Shown: positions 17,275 through 26,461 of the stretch, piece by piece
How the letters are laid out: the number at the start of each line of letters is the position of its first letter
How positions within the stretch are numbered: the first letter of the stretch is position 1
Origin: Bryobacteraceae bacterium
Lineage (GTDB): Bacteria; Acidobacteriota; Terriglobia; Bryobacterales; Bryobacteraceae
Assembly (NCBI GenBank): GCA_030039005.1
Contig: JASHQT010000024.1
Span: 1-57,467, forward strand
Direction: 5' to 3'
Length of the DNA: 57,467 nt
Position numbers and translations under genes: made by a program
The notes under the pieces: generated by a model
Databases searched by the model: none
The model's input: the letters and a program-made list of their open reading frames with translations, nothing else
Told to the model about the DNA's origin: nothing

Positions 17275-17811
17275 ATGAAGGCCATCATTTCTCCGCGCAC
17301 GAGAATCCGGCATCGGGAGTTTTTCTCGGTTGGAGAGGACTCAATCATAGACGACTTCTGTTATTTCTCCACCAAGGTTTTGGTCGGCCGCTGTACCCAT
17401 ATTGCCTCCGGATGCAGTGTGGCCGGCGGCGTGGAGCGCCAGTTTGCGATTGGGGATTTTTGCAGTCTGTCGTCGGGGGTAAAGATCTGGTGCACTAGTG
17501 ACGATTTCACGCAAGACTTGGTTACCATCATTCCCCCAGGCGTGCAGGAGGTAAAAGATCATCTGATCGCCGGCGATGTGGAGCTCGGAAACTACACCGC
17601 CGTCGGATCCAATTCCGTCGTGATGCCCGCCAATACGCTTCCGGAAGGGACCGTAGTCGGAGCGCTGAGCTTCGTTCCCGCGCGCTTCCAATTCGAGCCT
17701 TGGTCAGTCTATGCCGGTGTCCCCATTCGATATCTGCGGCCTCGCAATCGCGACAATGTACTGAAACAGGTCTCCTCCCTGGAGCAGCAGTTGCGGTCGA
17801 GAGCTTTGTAA
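17275..17811 (+). CDS. left-handed beta-helix acyltransferase
   Basis: Hexapeptide-repeat (LbH) acyltransferase, 178 residues. Imperfect hexapeptide turns run through residues about 20-135 (SVGEDSIIDDFCYFSTKVLVG, VELGNYTAVGSNSVVMPANTLPEGTVVGA), and the C-terminus AGVPIRYLRPR is the usual substrate-site tail ahead of a short helix. Such enzymes transfer acetyl or formyl from a CoA or folate donor to an amino or hydroxyl group of a nucleotide sugar or polymer. Next to an aminotransferase, N-acylation of the amino sugar is the simplest reading. The TAA stop overlaps the next ATG by one base (TAATG). Confidence 0.88.
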   Translation: MKAIISPRTRIRHREFFSVGEDSIIDDFCYFSTKVLVGRCTHIASGCSVAGGVERQFAIGDFCSLSSGVKIWCTSDDFTQDLVTIIPPGVQEVKDHLIAGDVELGNYTAVGSNSVVMPANTLPEGTVVGALSFVPARFQFEPWSVYAGVPIRYLRPRNRDNVLKQVSSLEQQLRSRAL

Positions 17812-18944
17812 TGCACAAAGAGATCCCCTGGTGGGCGCCCCAGATGACCGGCGCCGAAATTCAAAACGTTCAAGAGGTAGTGGATAGTAACTACTTGAAC
17901 GAAGGCAAGTATACCGAACGTTTTGAAGATGAACTCTCCCGTTTGCTGGGTGTCCGGCACGTGGTTGCCGTGACCAGCGGTACGGCCGCCATCTTCCTCG
18001 CACTGAAAGGACTGGGGATCGCCCCCTCCGACGAGGTCCTTGTTCCCGATCTGACTTTCATCGCGACCGCGAATGCCGTGGAAATGACGGGTGCAAAACC
18101 GGTGCTGGTGGACGTGGACCCGCAAACGCTCAATATTGATCCCGATAGTGTACTGCGTGCGATCACCAAGCGGACCAAGGCCATTGTCCCGGTGCATGTC
18201 AGCGGGCGCGCGGCCAACCTGCCAGCGCTCGACGAGATCGCCCGGCGGTATGGGCTGCTGGTGGTCGAGGATGCTGCCGAAGCATTCGTCTCCCAATATG
18301 GTGGACGATATCTGGGCACGATCGGCTCGGCGGGATGTCTCTCGTTTTCGCCGAATAAAACTATCACTACCGGCCAGGGCGGGGCCATCTTAACCGACGA
18401 TGATTCCCTTTACCACAAGCTGCGCGAATTGAAAGACCAGGGGCGCCCTACCCGTGGCACCGGGGGCGATGACGTTCACCACAGCATTGGATACAATTTC
18501 AAGTTTACGAATCTTCAAGCCGCGATCGGTCTGGCGCAGATGGGGGCTCTGCCGGCTCGCCTGCGAAGGATGAAAGAGATCTATTTGGCCTATTTGAGCC
18601 AACTGCGGAATGTGCCGGGAATCTCCCTCCCCGGCTTCGACATCGAGCGCGGCGAATCACCGCAATGGACTGACGCGATCGTAGAATACCGTGATGAGTT
18701 GGACCGCTACCTGGAGGCGCACCACATCCATTGCCGCAGGTTCTGGCGTCCGATTCATACTCAGGCGCCCTATAAAGAGCCAGATGACAGGTTTCCGAAT
18801 AGCTCCCGCGTCGCTCCCGCCGCACTCTGGCTGCCGTCAGCGTTCACTTTGCTAGAGGACGACGTCGCGACGGTGTGCGATCGCATCCGGCAGTTCGTTC
18901 AACAGGAAGCGCCGAAGCTGGTTTTGGCCGGCGGTGCGGAATGA
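17811..18944 (+). CDS. DegT/DnrJ/EryC1-family PLP sugar aminotransferase
   Basis: Fold type I PLP enzyme that installs an amino group on a keto nucleotide sugar; 377 residues from the ATG that overlaps the previous stop. Typical elements: VTSGTAAIFLALKGLGI (phosphate/substrate loop, about residue 50), VPDLTFIATANAVEMTGAKPVLVDVD, VVEDAAEAF (the Asp that holds the PLP ring nitrogen), and the Schiff-base Lys in FSPNKTITTGQGG (about residue 185). The C-terminus HHIHCRRFWRPIH is the usual substrate-side segment. Together with the dehydrogenase and acyltransferase it predicts an acylated amino sugar. The final ATGA overlaps the next gene's start. Confidence 0.92.
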   Translation: MHKEIPWWAPQMTGAEIQNVQEVVDSNYLNEGKYTERFEDELSRLLGVRHVVAVTSGTAAIFLALKGLGIAPSDEVLVPDLTFIATANAVEMTGAKPVLVDVDPQTLNIDPDSVLRAITKRTKAIVPVHVSGRAANLPALDEIARRYGLLVVEDAAEAFVSQYGGRYLGTIGSAGCLSFSPNKTITTGQGGAILTDDDSLYHKLRELKDQGRPTRGTGGDDVHHSIGYNFKFTNLQAAIGLAQMGALPARLRRMKEIYLAYLSQLRNVPGISLPGFDIERGESPQWTDAIVEYRDELDRYLEAHHIHCRRFWRPIHTQAPYKEPDDRFPNSSRVAPAALWLPSAFTLLEDDVATVCDRIRQFVQQEAPKLVLAGGAE

Positions 18945-19735
18945 CACCCTCCCCGGTCTTGCTCTCGATTCTCCTGCCGGTCCGCAACGAAGGGATCAAT
19001 CTGAAGATCATGCTCAAGATCCTTCGGGCTGCGCTGGAGATTCCCCACGAAGTGCTGGTCATCTGCGACGACCCGGCGGACACCAGCATTCCGGTCGTGG
19101 CCTCGATGCAGGGCCAGTATGTCAACCTGCGGCTGGTACACAATCGATTTGGACGTGGAGTGACGAACGCCATCCGCGCCGGCGTCGAGGCCGCCCTGGG
19201 CGAACACGTGTTGATTTTCGCCGCCGACGAGATCGGACCGGTGCTCGCGATCGAGGATATGCTGGCTTTGGCTGCCGAAGGCTGCGATTTCGTGAGTTGC
19301 ACGCGCTACGCTCACGGAGGCCGCAGGCTGGGCGGATCGTTCATCGGTCAGATTCTTTCGCGTATCGCCAACCGCCTCTTTCACGTCCTTTCCGGCTGCG
19401 TATTGACCGATGCCACAACCGGGATCAAGCTTTTGCGGCGTTCCGTGTTTTCTCAACTGCAGCTTGAGTCGCGCCCGGTAGGATGGGCGGTTGCGTTCGA
19501 GATGAGCATGAAGGCGCAGTTGGCCGGCTTGAAGCTGGGCGAGGTCCCCATTATCTCCATTGATCGCCTGTATGGGGGAGAGTCCACATTTCGCCTCGGC
19601 TCGTGGACGCTGGAATATTTGCGTTGGTTCCTCTGGGGAAGTCTCCGGCTGCGCCAAAATTCCAAGACCCAGCCGCGGGTAGCGGTGAGAGCGACCTCCG
19701 GTGTTCCGCTCGCGGCACAGGTGAGGCGTCCGTGA
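18941..19735 (+). CDS. family 2 glycosyltransferase
   Basis: GT-A-fold glycosyltransferase of the dolichyl-phosphate-sugar synthase type, 264 residues from the ATG at 18941 that overlaps the DegT stop (ATGA). SILLPVRNEGINLKIML is the nucleotide-binding start, VICDDPADTS gives the first acidic site, and LIFAADEIGP sits where the metal-binding DxD normally is (here AADE). TDATTGIKLLRRSVF and FEMSMKAQLAGLKLGEVPI are typical of polyprenyl-phosphate transferases. A C-terminal hydrophobic stretch (WTLEYLRWFLWG) may touch the membrane. It likely transfers a sugar to a lipid carrier or growing glycan; donor unknown. Confidence 0.88.
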   Translation: MTPSPVLLSILLPVRNEGINLKIMLKILRAALEIPHEVLVICDDPADTSIPVVASMQGQYVNLRLVHNRFGRGVTNAIRAGVEAALGEHVLIFAADEIGPVLAIEDMLALAAEGCDFVSCTRYAHGGRRLGGSFIGQILSRIANRLFHVLSGCVLTDATTGIKLLRRSVFSQLQLESRPVGWAVAFEMSMKAQLAGLKLGEVPIISIDRLYGGESTFRLGSWTLEYLRWFLWGSLRLRQNSKTQPRVAVRATSGVPLAAQVRRP

Positions 19736-20736
19736 CACGCTATCTGGTGACAGGCGGGTCCGGCTTTCTTGGAAGCGCCGTCGTGGCCCGTCTGGTGCGG
19801 CAAGGTCATTTCGTTCGCGTGTTCGACAACAATTCCCGCGGCAGCCTGCGGCGTCTCGCCGGACTAGACGGAGGCTTCGAGTTTTTTGACGGCGACATTC
19901 GCGATCCTAACGCGGTTGCCAGCGCGATGCGAGGCATCGACAGTGTCTTTCATCTGGCCTTTGTGAATGGCACGGAATTCTTCTACACGAAGCCGGAGCT
20001 TGTACTAGAGGTCGGCGTCAAAGGCATGACCAATGTGCTGGACGCGTGCCTTAAATTTAATGTTCCGGAATTGATCCTGGCCTCGAGTTCCGAGGTTTAT
20101 CATGAAGCCGCGGTCATTCCTACTGACGAGACCGTGGCTTTAACGATCCCCGACCCGCTGAATCCCCGCTATTCCTACGCCGGCGGAAAGATCATCAGCG
20201 AACTGCTGGCGCTCAACTACGGGCGAACGCATTTCCAGCGGGTGCTTGTCTTCCGGCCGCACAACGTCTATGGCCCCGACATGGGCTGGGAGCATGTCAT
20301 TCCGCAGTTCGTGCTGCGGATGAAGCTGGCTTGCCAGGATTCCACGGACCCGGTGCGGTTTCCGATCCAGGGAACGGGTAAACAGACGCGCGCGTTCGTC
20401 TATATCGATGACTTTGTCGACGGGTTGATGTTGTTGATGGATCGCGGTGAGCACTTGGGCATCTATCACATCGGAAGCATGGAGGAGGTCACCATCGAAA
20501 CGCTGGCGCACATGGTCGGAGATTACTTTGGGCGCAGAGTCGCGCCCATGCCGAGCGAGCCTGCGCTGGGGGGAACTTCCCGGCGCTGTCCGGATATCCA
20601 CCGGCTGAGCGCGCTTGGGTTTCTCCCCAAGTGGAGCCTCGCTGCCGGCTTGAAGATCGCCGCCGAGTGGTACGATCGCAACACGCATTTGGCTCCCTCG
20701 CAGCCCAAATTGCAACTCCAAGAGAACGTACAATGA
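19732..20736 (+). CDS. NAD-dependent epimerase/dehydratase (extended SDR)
   Basis: Extended short-chain dehydrogenase acting on nucleotide sugars, 334 residues. The GTG start at 19732 overlaps the previous stop (GTGA). TGGSGFLGSAV (about residue 7) binds NAD, DGDIRD gives the adenine-contact Asp, and the catalytic triad is represented by ASSSEVY and YSYAGGK (YxxxK). RPHNVYGPDMGWEHVIPQF is the usual substrate loop. It could be a 4-epimerase, dehydratase or reductase; it lacks features that decide between them. Ends with ATGA overlap into the methyltransferase. Confidence 0.9.
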   Translation: MTRYLVTGGSGFLGSAVVARLVRQGHFVRVFDNNSRGSLRRLAGLDGGFEFFDGDIRDPNAVASAMRGIDSVFHLAFVNGTEFFYTKPELVLEVGVKGMTNVLDACLKFNVPELILASSSEVYHEAAVIPTDETVALTIPDPLNPRYSYAGGKIISELLALNYGRTHFQRVLVFRPHNVYGPDMGWEHVIPQFVLRMKLACQDSTDPVRFPIQGTGKQTRAFVYIDDFVDGLMLLMDRGEHLGIYHIGSMEEVTIETLAHMVGDYFGRRVAPMPSEPALGGTSRRCPDIHRLSALGFLPKWSLAAGLKIAAEWYDRNTHLAPSQPKLQLQENVQ

Positions 20737-22025
20737 CATCCAATCCGCGTTTAGCTGCTGGCACGAAATCCAGCGTCGTGGTCGAAGAGTGCCAGGTCTG
20801 CGGGAGTTCCGACCTCACTCCGGTGTTCTTCCTCGGCTACCTTCCGCCGGTAAATCAAATGTCGCCCATCGGCGAGCAGCCCCACGAACAACCCGCCTAC
20901 CCGGCCCAATGGCTGCACTGCGCCAAATGCCACTTGGTCCAGCTCGGCCTCATCGTCGACCCTCAGGTACTGTTTCCGCCTGAGTATCCCTATACCAGCG
21001 GCACGACGAAAATTCTCCGCGACAATTTCGCGGAGATGTATCAAGAGGTAAAAGGTATTGTGCCGCTGGAAAGCCAGGATCTGATTGTCGATATCGGCTC
21101 CAACGATGGCACCCTGCTGAGCAATTTTCATAATGGAGGCCACCGCGTTCGCGGCATTGAGCCGAGTTTGGTGGGAAACCTGGCGAACCAGCGTGGGATT
21201 CCTACTTGGATTTCGTTCTTCGGCCAATCCATTGCGAATCGGGTGCGCAGCGAAGAAGGCCCCGCCAAAATAATCACCGCGACCAATGTATTCGCCCACA
21301 TCGAAAATATTCACGACATCGTGGACGGAATCATGCTGATGCTCGGCGAGCGCGGCATCTTCATTTCAGAATCGCATTATCTGATGGCGCTGCTCGAGAC
21401 GCTGCAATACGACACCATTTATCACGAGCATCTGCGGTACTATTCGCTCCACAGCCTCAGTTATCTCCTCCAGCAGCACGGCCTGGAAGTGATCCACGCC
21501 CGAAGAATCCCGACCCATGGCGGTTCCATCCGTGTTTACGCGGCCCGGCAGGGAGTCTATCCGCCGCAATCGTCGGTTGCCTCGATGCTCGAAGCTGAGG
21601 TCTCGGCTGGGTTGGATGCTGCTCGGCTAACCAAGTTCAAGGAGCGCGCGATGATCTCCAAGCTGGAACTGTACGCGCTGTTGGCCGGCATCAAGAAATC
21701 CGGAGCACGAGTGGTGGGCATCGGCGCCCCCTCGCGGGCCAGCACCTTGATCCATTATGTCGGCCTGGACGACGGCATTCTGGATTGCGTCTTAGAGGTA
21801 AAAGGCTCGCTGAAAGTTGGCAAATATATGCCGGGGACGCTGATCCCCGTCATTGAAGAATCGCGCCTGTACGAGGAACAGCCCGATTATGCGATGCTGC
21901 TGTCTTGGCACATTGCTGACGAACTGATTCCCAAACTGACAGCCAAGGGGTTCAAGGGGGGCTACATCGTCCCGCTGCCATCGCCTCGCATCGTGCGCGC
22001 TGAGAGTGCCATTGCTGCTGGCTGA
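20733..22025 (+). CDS. sugar C-methyltransferase (TylC3/NovU type)
   Basis: SAM-dependent methyltransferase with the three-part build of deoxysugar C-methyltransferases, 430 residues from the overlapping ATG at 20733. Residues about 15-75 are a zinc-binding domain with two Cys pairs (CQVCGS and CAKC). Residues about 95-250 are the SAM domain (motif I DIGSNDGTLLSNF; ATNVFAHIENIHDIV; YHEHLRYYSLHSL, with the acid/base His-Glu-His typical of the group). Residues about 290-425 are the C-terminal Rossmann-like domain (GIGAPSRASTLIHYVGLDD). It predicts a branched, C-methylated sugar in the product. Downstream gap of 39 bases to the membrane protein gene. Confidence 0.9.
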   Translation: MTSNPRLAAGTKSSVVVEECQVCGSSDLTPVFFLGYLPPVNQMSPIGEQPHEQPAYPAQWLHCAKCHLVQLGLIVDPQVLFPPEYPYTSGTTKILRDNFAEMYQEVKGIVPLESQDLIVDIGSNDGTLLSNFHNGGHRVRGIEPSLVGNLANQRGIPTWISFFGQSIANRVRSEEGPAKIITATNVFAHIENIHDIVDGIMLMLGERGIFISESHYLMALLETLQYDTIYHEHLRYYSLHSLSYLLQQHGLEVIHARRIPTHGGSIRVYAARQGVYPPQSSVASMLEAEVSAGLDAARLTKFKERAMISKLELYALLAGIKKSGARVVGIGAPSRASTLIHYVGLDDGILDCVLEVKGSLKVGKYMPGTLIPVIEESRLYEEQPDYAMLLSWHIADELIPKLTAKGFKGGYIVPLPSPRIVRAESAIAAG

Positions 22026-22064
22026 GGCGAACCCGCAATACTCGCATGATGTGAGCAAGTAACC

Positions 22065-25046
22065 ATGGCGTCCATCGGCGTAGCGCTTTTTCTGTTTTGT
22101 CTTTTCGTGTTTTTCGGAAAAGCGCTGCTGCAAGTTCTGAACTTTCGTCTTCCCGTCTTGCAAAGCTGGCTCATTGCGCCCACGGTCGGTTTTGCTTTGA
22201 TCGAAATTCACGTCACCATCTTCAATCAGGCCTTGGCGCTGCCCGTCCAGGTTTTTGCGCTCTGGACACTGCTCGGTTTGACGCTCCTCGGGGCGTCCGC
22301 ATGGGCCTGGAAGAAACCGATCGTACCCTGGCCCTATGTCCTCAAATTCGCCCCGGTGCTTTTGTTCTCGTTGTTTTACACGGGCTGGCCGGCCTTGCTT
22401 CACGGTTTCAACTGGTTCAGCTATGTAAATAGCGACATGGTTTATTTCAGCGCCGGCGCCGTGAGGATGTTGGCACACCCGTTTTATTCCATGCCGTCTC
22501 TCACCGATCTGTTAGGTCGTGACTACACGCAGGCCACTTGGTACTCCCATGTTGTGGCGCAAGTCAGGTACGGCGGGGAAATGCTGCTGGCCTGGAGCGC
22601 GGGAATTACCAGGCTCAATCCCCTCCAGGCCTATATGCCGCTGATGCTGGCGCTCCAGTTGACGCAATTGTGCGCGGCAACGGCTCTCGTGCTGATCAAT
22701 TCCCGCTGGAAGCGAGTCGCGTTTCTCACGGCCGCCCTGTTGAGCTTGAGCCCGCTGTTCTCCCTCGGTACGCTCTATCAACTGCTTCCGCAAGCGGGCG
22801 GCATACCTGGCATGCTCGTGCTTTTTCTGCTTCTGATAAGACAGCCCGAGCGCGGCAGTCAGGCCTTCTCGTACTGCCTGCTTGTGGCGGTGGTGCTTTC
22901 GGGGCTTTGTTTGCATTACCCGGAGGTAATCGCTTTTGCTGTACTACCCGCGTTCGCATTCCTCGCCGTCCGTTGCCTTCGCGAGCGCTCGATCCCATGG
23001 TTGTTGCTCGGCTCCGTGCTGGCCGCGCTTCCCGCCGTTTATCTCTTGATCCGCAATGACGTCTTCGCCGGGATTGTCAATACGTTAGGGAACGTTCGGC
23101 AGGCTGGCCTCACCGGGGTTACCCCGGGCGAATCGATATTCCCGCAATTCATGATCCCGTCCGGATTGGCCAACCTTTTTGGCTTTTTGCCCATCGGCTA
23201 TTACGCCCAGGGACCACTGTCGTCGGTGCTGATTGCAGCCGGCCTCGCATTACTGCTCGTTGTTGCCGTGCGGACGGCCATCGATATTTGGCGCGAGAGG
23301 CCTTACGCTTTCCTGCTCGGCCTCATGCTCCTCGTTAGCCTGGTATTTTTTCAGGGGGCCAACGATTATGGACTCTTCAAGCTCGCCATGTTCTGCCAAC
23401 CGGCCCTCGCCGGCTGCCTGGCTCTTTTGTCCCGTTCGGCATTCCAACGCAAATGGATGCTAGCAGCGCCAGTAGTCGTGTTTCTGTGTACGGCTTTTGC
23501 CCAGAATTCCTACGCCGTTGTTTCTGCTGGGTTTCGGGGTGGTGGCGTGGTCGAAGTTCCTCAGGTATCCACTTTGGGCCTCACTTACCAAGTGCCCAGG
23601 ATTTGCGCGATTTCTGACATGAACCTGATGCCCGCTCAGGAACTGGCGGGCATTGTATTTCGCATCAGCGAAGTGCTCTACCCGTCCGTCGCTCAAGGCA
23701 AGCTACCGCGAAACTCTTCCAATACGCCCGATTCGACTGACGCCAGCACAGGGGGTGCGACTACCAGTCCCACGACGGCAAAGGAAGCGCCCCTAAACTC
23801 GACGGGGTCGCGTCTGCGCGAACTCACGACGGAAGGAACGTTGAGCCCTAATGATACGAGCGGCCACCCGTCTATTCGGGACCGGATGAGAGCTGCATTG
23901 GAGGCAATCGCGAATTTGGCTCGATTTCCGGCAAGAAAATATTCGACAGCCTTCCTGCCTTTGGACAGTGCTAGACGGGATCTGTTGACGCACACTTACT
24001 CTCTCTGGGGCTCTGTATTCTACGAGTATTTGCCGCAAATCATCGACACCGTGGGGCGTCCCTCGCAGCTTTTGACGTTGCATACCGAATTTCTGATCAA
24101 CGCGGATTCGCAAGTGAGGGATTTCTCAGACTTCGGCCTATTCCGCGTCCTTCCATTGGGCGCGGTTCACAATTGGCTTTTCTTCATTCCCTCCAGCCGC
24201 GGGCCGGATTATTTCTGGGAGCGTTTTGGCGCCGCCTTTTATCAGCCTGAGCGCGACGTGTATCGTCCGGGCGGATACATGTCGGGAATCGGCAATTTTA
24301 TGCTTCTTCAGGTTCTGAATCCCAGCGATCGTTTGCGTTTTCGCCTCAGTCTTTCACGGACCCTCCTGGGGCCAGGAAACGTGTGGCTGCCGCCTCACGC
24401 CGTTGCTAAGGGCCAAAAGGATGTAAGCCTTCATCTGGTGGGTGCTGGTTCCGCAAACGTTGTTTCTGATCCGATCTCGCCCTACTGGCTGGACGGACGC
24501 GCCTATGTTGCCTTGGATTTCAAGGAACCGTCCATCGCATTCCCGAACGACAAACATGGCCTGATGCGGTTGTATAACGTGGATTTTCCGGTCGACTCTC
24601 GCAGGAGTGTAGGATTTTCGAGAAATATTTCGGCCATCTCGGAGCCAGAATATGAAGCTCTGCCGCGGCCTACTCACATTAACAGCTTTCCAGGAGAATT
24701 GCTGGATCCGAACCTGGAGTACTCCGGAATTTACGAGGACGGTTGGATTTCCGATCAATCGTTTGTCAAGCTCGGGCCCTCCAGGAAGGGCGAGACCCTG
24801 GCTCTCAGCGGCGTCGTACCCGGCCTTGGAGTTTTGGCCACGGGCCAGCAATCACTAAGTGTTCAAATCAACCAGGGGCCGGTTCATACGCAGATACTCC
24901 GGCCCGGGAGTTTTAAAGTCGCTGTTCCAATCGATAATCCGGCGCCAGTAACCGAGATTCACATGCGTTTTTCCCTGCGCACCGCACTTCCGGGCGACGA
25001 CGGGCGTTACGTCTCGGCGCTGATCAAATCCGTCGCACTGCAGTGA
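22065..25046 (+). CDS. large polytopic membrane protein with long exported tail, possibly GT-C-like
   Basis: 993 residues, ATG start at 22065. The first half (about 1-490) is very hydrophobic with about twelve membrane spans, beginning with VALFLFCLFVFFG. The second half (about 490-993) is soluble, with a Ser/Thr/Pro-rich low-complexity segment (about 545-590) and a beta-rich end. An early loop holds SYVNSDMVYFSAG, whose Asp is placed like the catalytic acid of GT-C glycosyltransferases; this is inference. I do not recognise a named family. Its position between glycan enzymes suggests a polyprenyl-phosphate-dependent transferase, flippase or polymerase. The stop overlaps the next start (GTGA). 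Confidence 0.8.
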   Translation: MASIGVALFLFCLFVFFGKALLQVLNFRLPVLQSWLIAPTVGFALIEIHVTIFNQALALPVQVFALWTLLGLTLLGASAWAWKKPIVPWPYVLKFAPVLLFSLFYTGWPALLHGFNWFSYVNSDMVYFSAGAVRMLAHPFYSMPSLTDLLGRDYTQATWYSHVVAQVRYGGEMLLAWSAGITRLNPLQAYMPLMLALQLTQLCAATALVLINSRWKRVAFLTAALLSLSPLFSLGTLYQLLPQAGGIPGMLVLFLLLIRQPERGSQAFSYCLLVAVVLSGLCLHYPEVIAFAVLPAFAFLAVRCLRERSIPWLLLGSVLAALPAVYLLIRNDVFAGIVNTLGNVRQAGLTGVTPGESIFPQFMIPSGLANLFGFLPIGYYAQGPLSSVLIAAGLALLLVVAVRTAIDIWRERPYAFLLGLMLLVSLVFFQGANDYGLFKLAMFCQPALAGCLALLSRSAFQRKWMLAAPVVVFLCTAFAQNSYAVVSAGFRGGGVVEVPQVSTLGLTYQVPRICAISDMNLMPAQELAGIVFRISEVLYPSVAQGKLPRNSSNTPDSTDASTGGATTSPTTAKEAPLNSTGSRLRELTTEGTLSPNDTSGHPSIRDRMRAALEAIANLARFPARKYSTAFLPLDSARRDLLTHTYSLWGSVFYEYLPQIIDTVGRPSQLLTLHTEFLINADSQVRDFSDFGLFRVLPLGAVHNWLFFIPSSRGPDYFWERFGAAFYQPERDVYRPGGYMSGIGNFMLLQVLNPSDRLRFRLSLSRTLLGPGNVWLPPHAVAKGQKDVSLHLVGAGSANVVSDPISPYWLDGRAYVALDFKEPSIAFPNDKHGLMRLYNVDFPVDSRRSVGFSRNISAISEPEYEALPRPTHINSFPGELLDPNLEYSGIYEDGWISDQSFVKLGPSRKGETLALSGVVPGLGVLATGQQSLSVQINQGPVHTQILRPGSFKVAVPIDNPAPVTEIHMRFSLRTALPGDDGRYVSALIKSVALQ

Positions 25047-25612
25047 GGCCAGAGCTTATGTTGCCCGAAGAAGCCAGCACCCCTCGGATCTTGAGGCGTA
25101 AAAAAAGCCGCATATCGCCCTACGTTGAACTGGTCGAAAAGGAGGTTCAGTTTGACCGGAAACCCCAGGCGGAGATATATCACTGCGTGACGCAAGAACC
25201 GTATGTGGCGATGTTTGCGCGCACTGAGGACGGACGGATTCCGATTGTCAGCCAGTATCGGCCCGCCGTGGAAGCCTACACTTGGGAATTTCCGGCCGGC
25301 ACGTTGCACCCCGAGGAAACACCCGAGCAGGCCGCCAGGCGCGAGCTACTGGAGGAAACCGGTCTGGAGTCTACCGAGGCCATCTATTTGGGGTGCCAAT
25401 ATCCCGACACAGGACGGTTGCAGATTGATTCGCATGCCTTCTTCATGCGAGCCCGAAAGGCGCCCGTACAACCTCCTCCCGAAGAAGGCCTGGTCGTCCA
25501 GTTCGTGAATCACGCAGAGCTGCGGCAGATGATTGCGACTGGAGAATTCCGGCATTCCATCCATCTAGCTATCTACGCCGTGGTTCTCGTCCGGGGTCTC
25601 AAGATTGACTAG
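25043..25612 (+). CDS. Nudix hydrolase (NDP-sugar or ADP-ribose pyrophosphatase-like)
   Basis: Nudix-fold pyrophosphatase, 189 residues from a GTG that overlaps the previous stop; an ATG at 25058 is an alternative. The full Nudix box Gx5Ex7REUxEExGU is present (GTLHPEETPEQAARRELLEETGL, about residues 92-114; shown here in pieces: REL, EETGL). The preceding WEFPAGTL is typical of ADP-ribose/GDP-mannose pyrophosphatases. In this operon it may recycle or limit a nucleotide sugar, but a housekeeping role is equally possible. Its last four bases overlap the convergent methyltransferase gene. Confidence 0.9.
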   Translation: MRPELMLPEEASTPRILRRKKSRISPYVELVEKEVQFDRKPQAEIYHCVTQEPYVAMFARTEDGRIPIVSQYRPAVEAYTWEFPAGTLHPEETPEQAARRELLEETGLESTEAIYLGCQYPDTGRLQIDSHAFFMRARKAPVQPPPEEGLVVQFVNHAELRQMIATGEFRHSIHLAIYAVVLVRGLKID

Positions 25613-26337
25613 TTGGCAGTCTCACGCAACTCGATGAATCGCTCCTGCTGCTCCAAAAGGTTCGGGCTGAGAGCCGGGATGGCCAGCGGTCTCCGGGATG
25701 CCACCAATACAACACGGATCAAGTTTTGTCCGTCGGAAACGGCCGACCAGTCAAGGGGAAATTCGGGATGATTGGGCTGCGTGCGGGTCTGGTAAACAAA
25801 CTCGAAATATCGCGATAAGGAACGGAATAACCATTGCCTGGTGGGGCGGCAGCCCACGCCTCGAATGGACTGCGTAAAGTCCTCCATTAGCTCATTGGCG
25901 GCCAAATATTCCACGGACCGGCGAGCGGAAACACAGCTCTCCAAAAGCAGCAAGTCATCGCACGCCGCAGCCATGCTTGCGATCCCGGTTCCCGGGTCTT
26001 CCAGGTGATAAAGAAGGCCGTAGCAATGTACGATCTCGAAATTTCCGAGACCAGCCAGCGCATTCGGTTGATTCATGTCCGCTTGAACGGCGGCTACCTG
26101 GGGAAAGCGGGATTTTAGTGCTGCAACACATTGGGGTCGTGCATCCACGGCGACCAGGGAACAGCCGCGCTCTAAGAAAAACTCCGCGTGATCACCCGGG
26201 CCGCACCCTACATCGAGAACCTTCCGGCGGGCGATCGGCAGCCCAAGGCTGGCGAGATGATTGAGGCGCGCTGTATTGTGTACCTGATAATGCTCAGAGT
26301 AGAAATAATCCATCCCTGGTCCAGTTGAGGGGCTCAT
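25609..26337 (-). CDS. class I SAM-dependent methyltransferase
   Basis: 242-residue methyltransferase. Motif I VLDVGCGPGDHAEFF (about residue 40), the acidic post-motif VAVDARP, motif II region QADMNQPN and FEIVHCYGLLYHLEDP are all in place. The C-terminal part has conserved aromatic residues (RQWLFRSLSRYFEFVY) often seen in O-methyltransferases of surface-glycan loci. Substrate unknown. No ribosome site is evident before the ATG at 26337; an internal ATG eight codons later is possible. It lies 124 bases downstream of the next minus-strand methyltransferase gene. Confidence 0.88.
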   Translation of the reverse strand: MSPSTGPGMDYFYSEHYQVHNTARLNHLASLGLPIARRKVLDVGCGPGDHAEFFLERGCSLVAVDARPQCVAALKSRFPQVAAVQADMNQPNALAGLGNFEIVHCYGLLYHLEDPGTGIASMAAACDDLLLLESCVSARRSVEYLAANELMEDFTQSIRGVGCRPTRQWLFRSLSRYFEFVYQTRTQPNHPEFPLDWSAVSDGQNLIRVVLVASRRPLAIPALSPNLLEQQERFIELRETAN

Positions 26338-26461
26338 GCGTTTTTCTTAATCATAACCTCGATGGTGGCTGGGGGAGGCTATGTGCTTCATTGGTCCGCC
26401 CCGGCATACTACAAGCAACGGCATTAGCGGTTCCGCTCCGTCCCTGCGGAGCTGCTCGATT

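Noticed and set aside
22026..22064. Small stem (CTCGCA/TGTGAG) between the C-methyltransferase and the membrane protein
   Set aside because: Short, includes a G-T pair and no T-run; the genes are co-directional and likely co-transcribed.
26338..26461. GCTCCG/CGGAGC stem downstream of the coiled-coil methyltransferase
   Set aside because: Six pairs with no T-tract; may pause transcription but is too weak to call a terminator.
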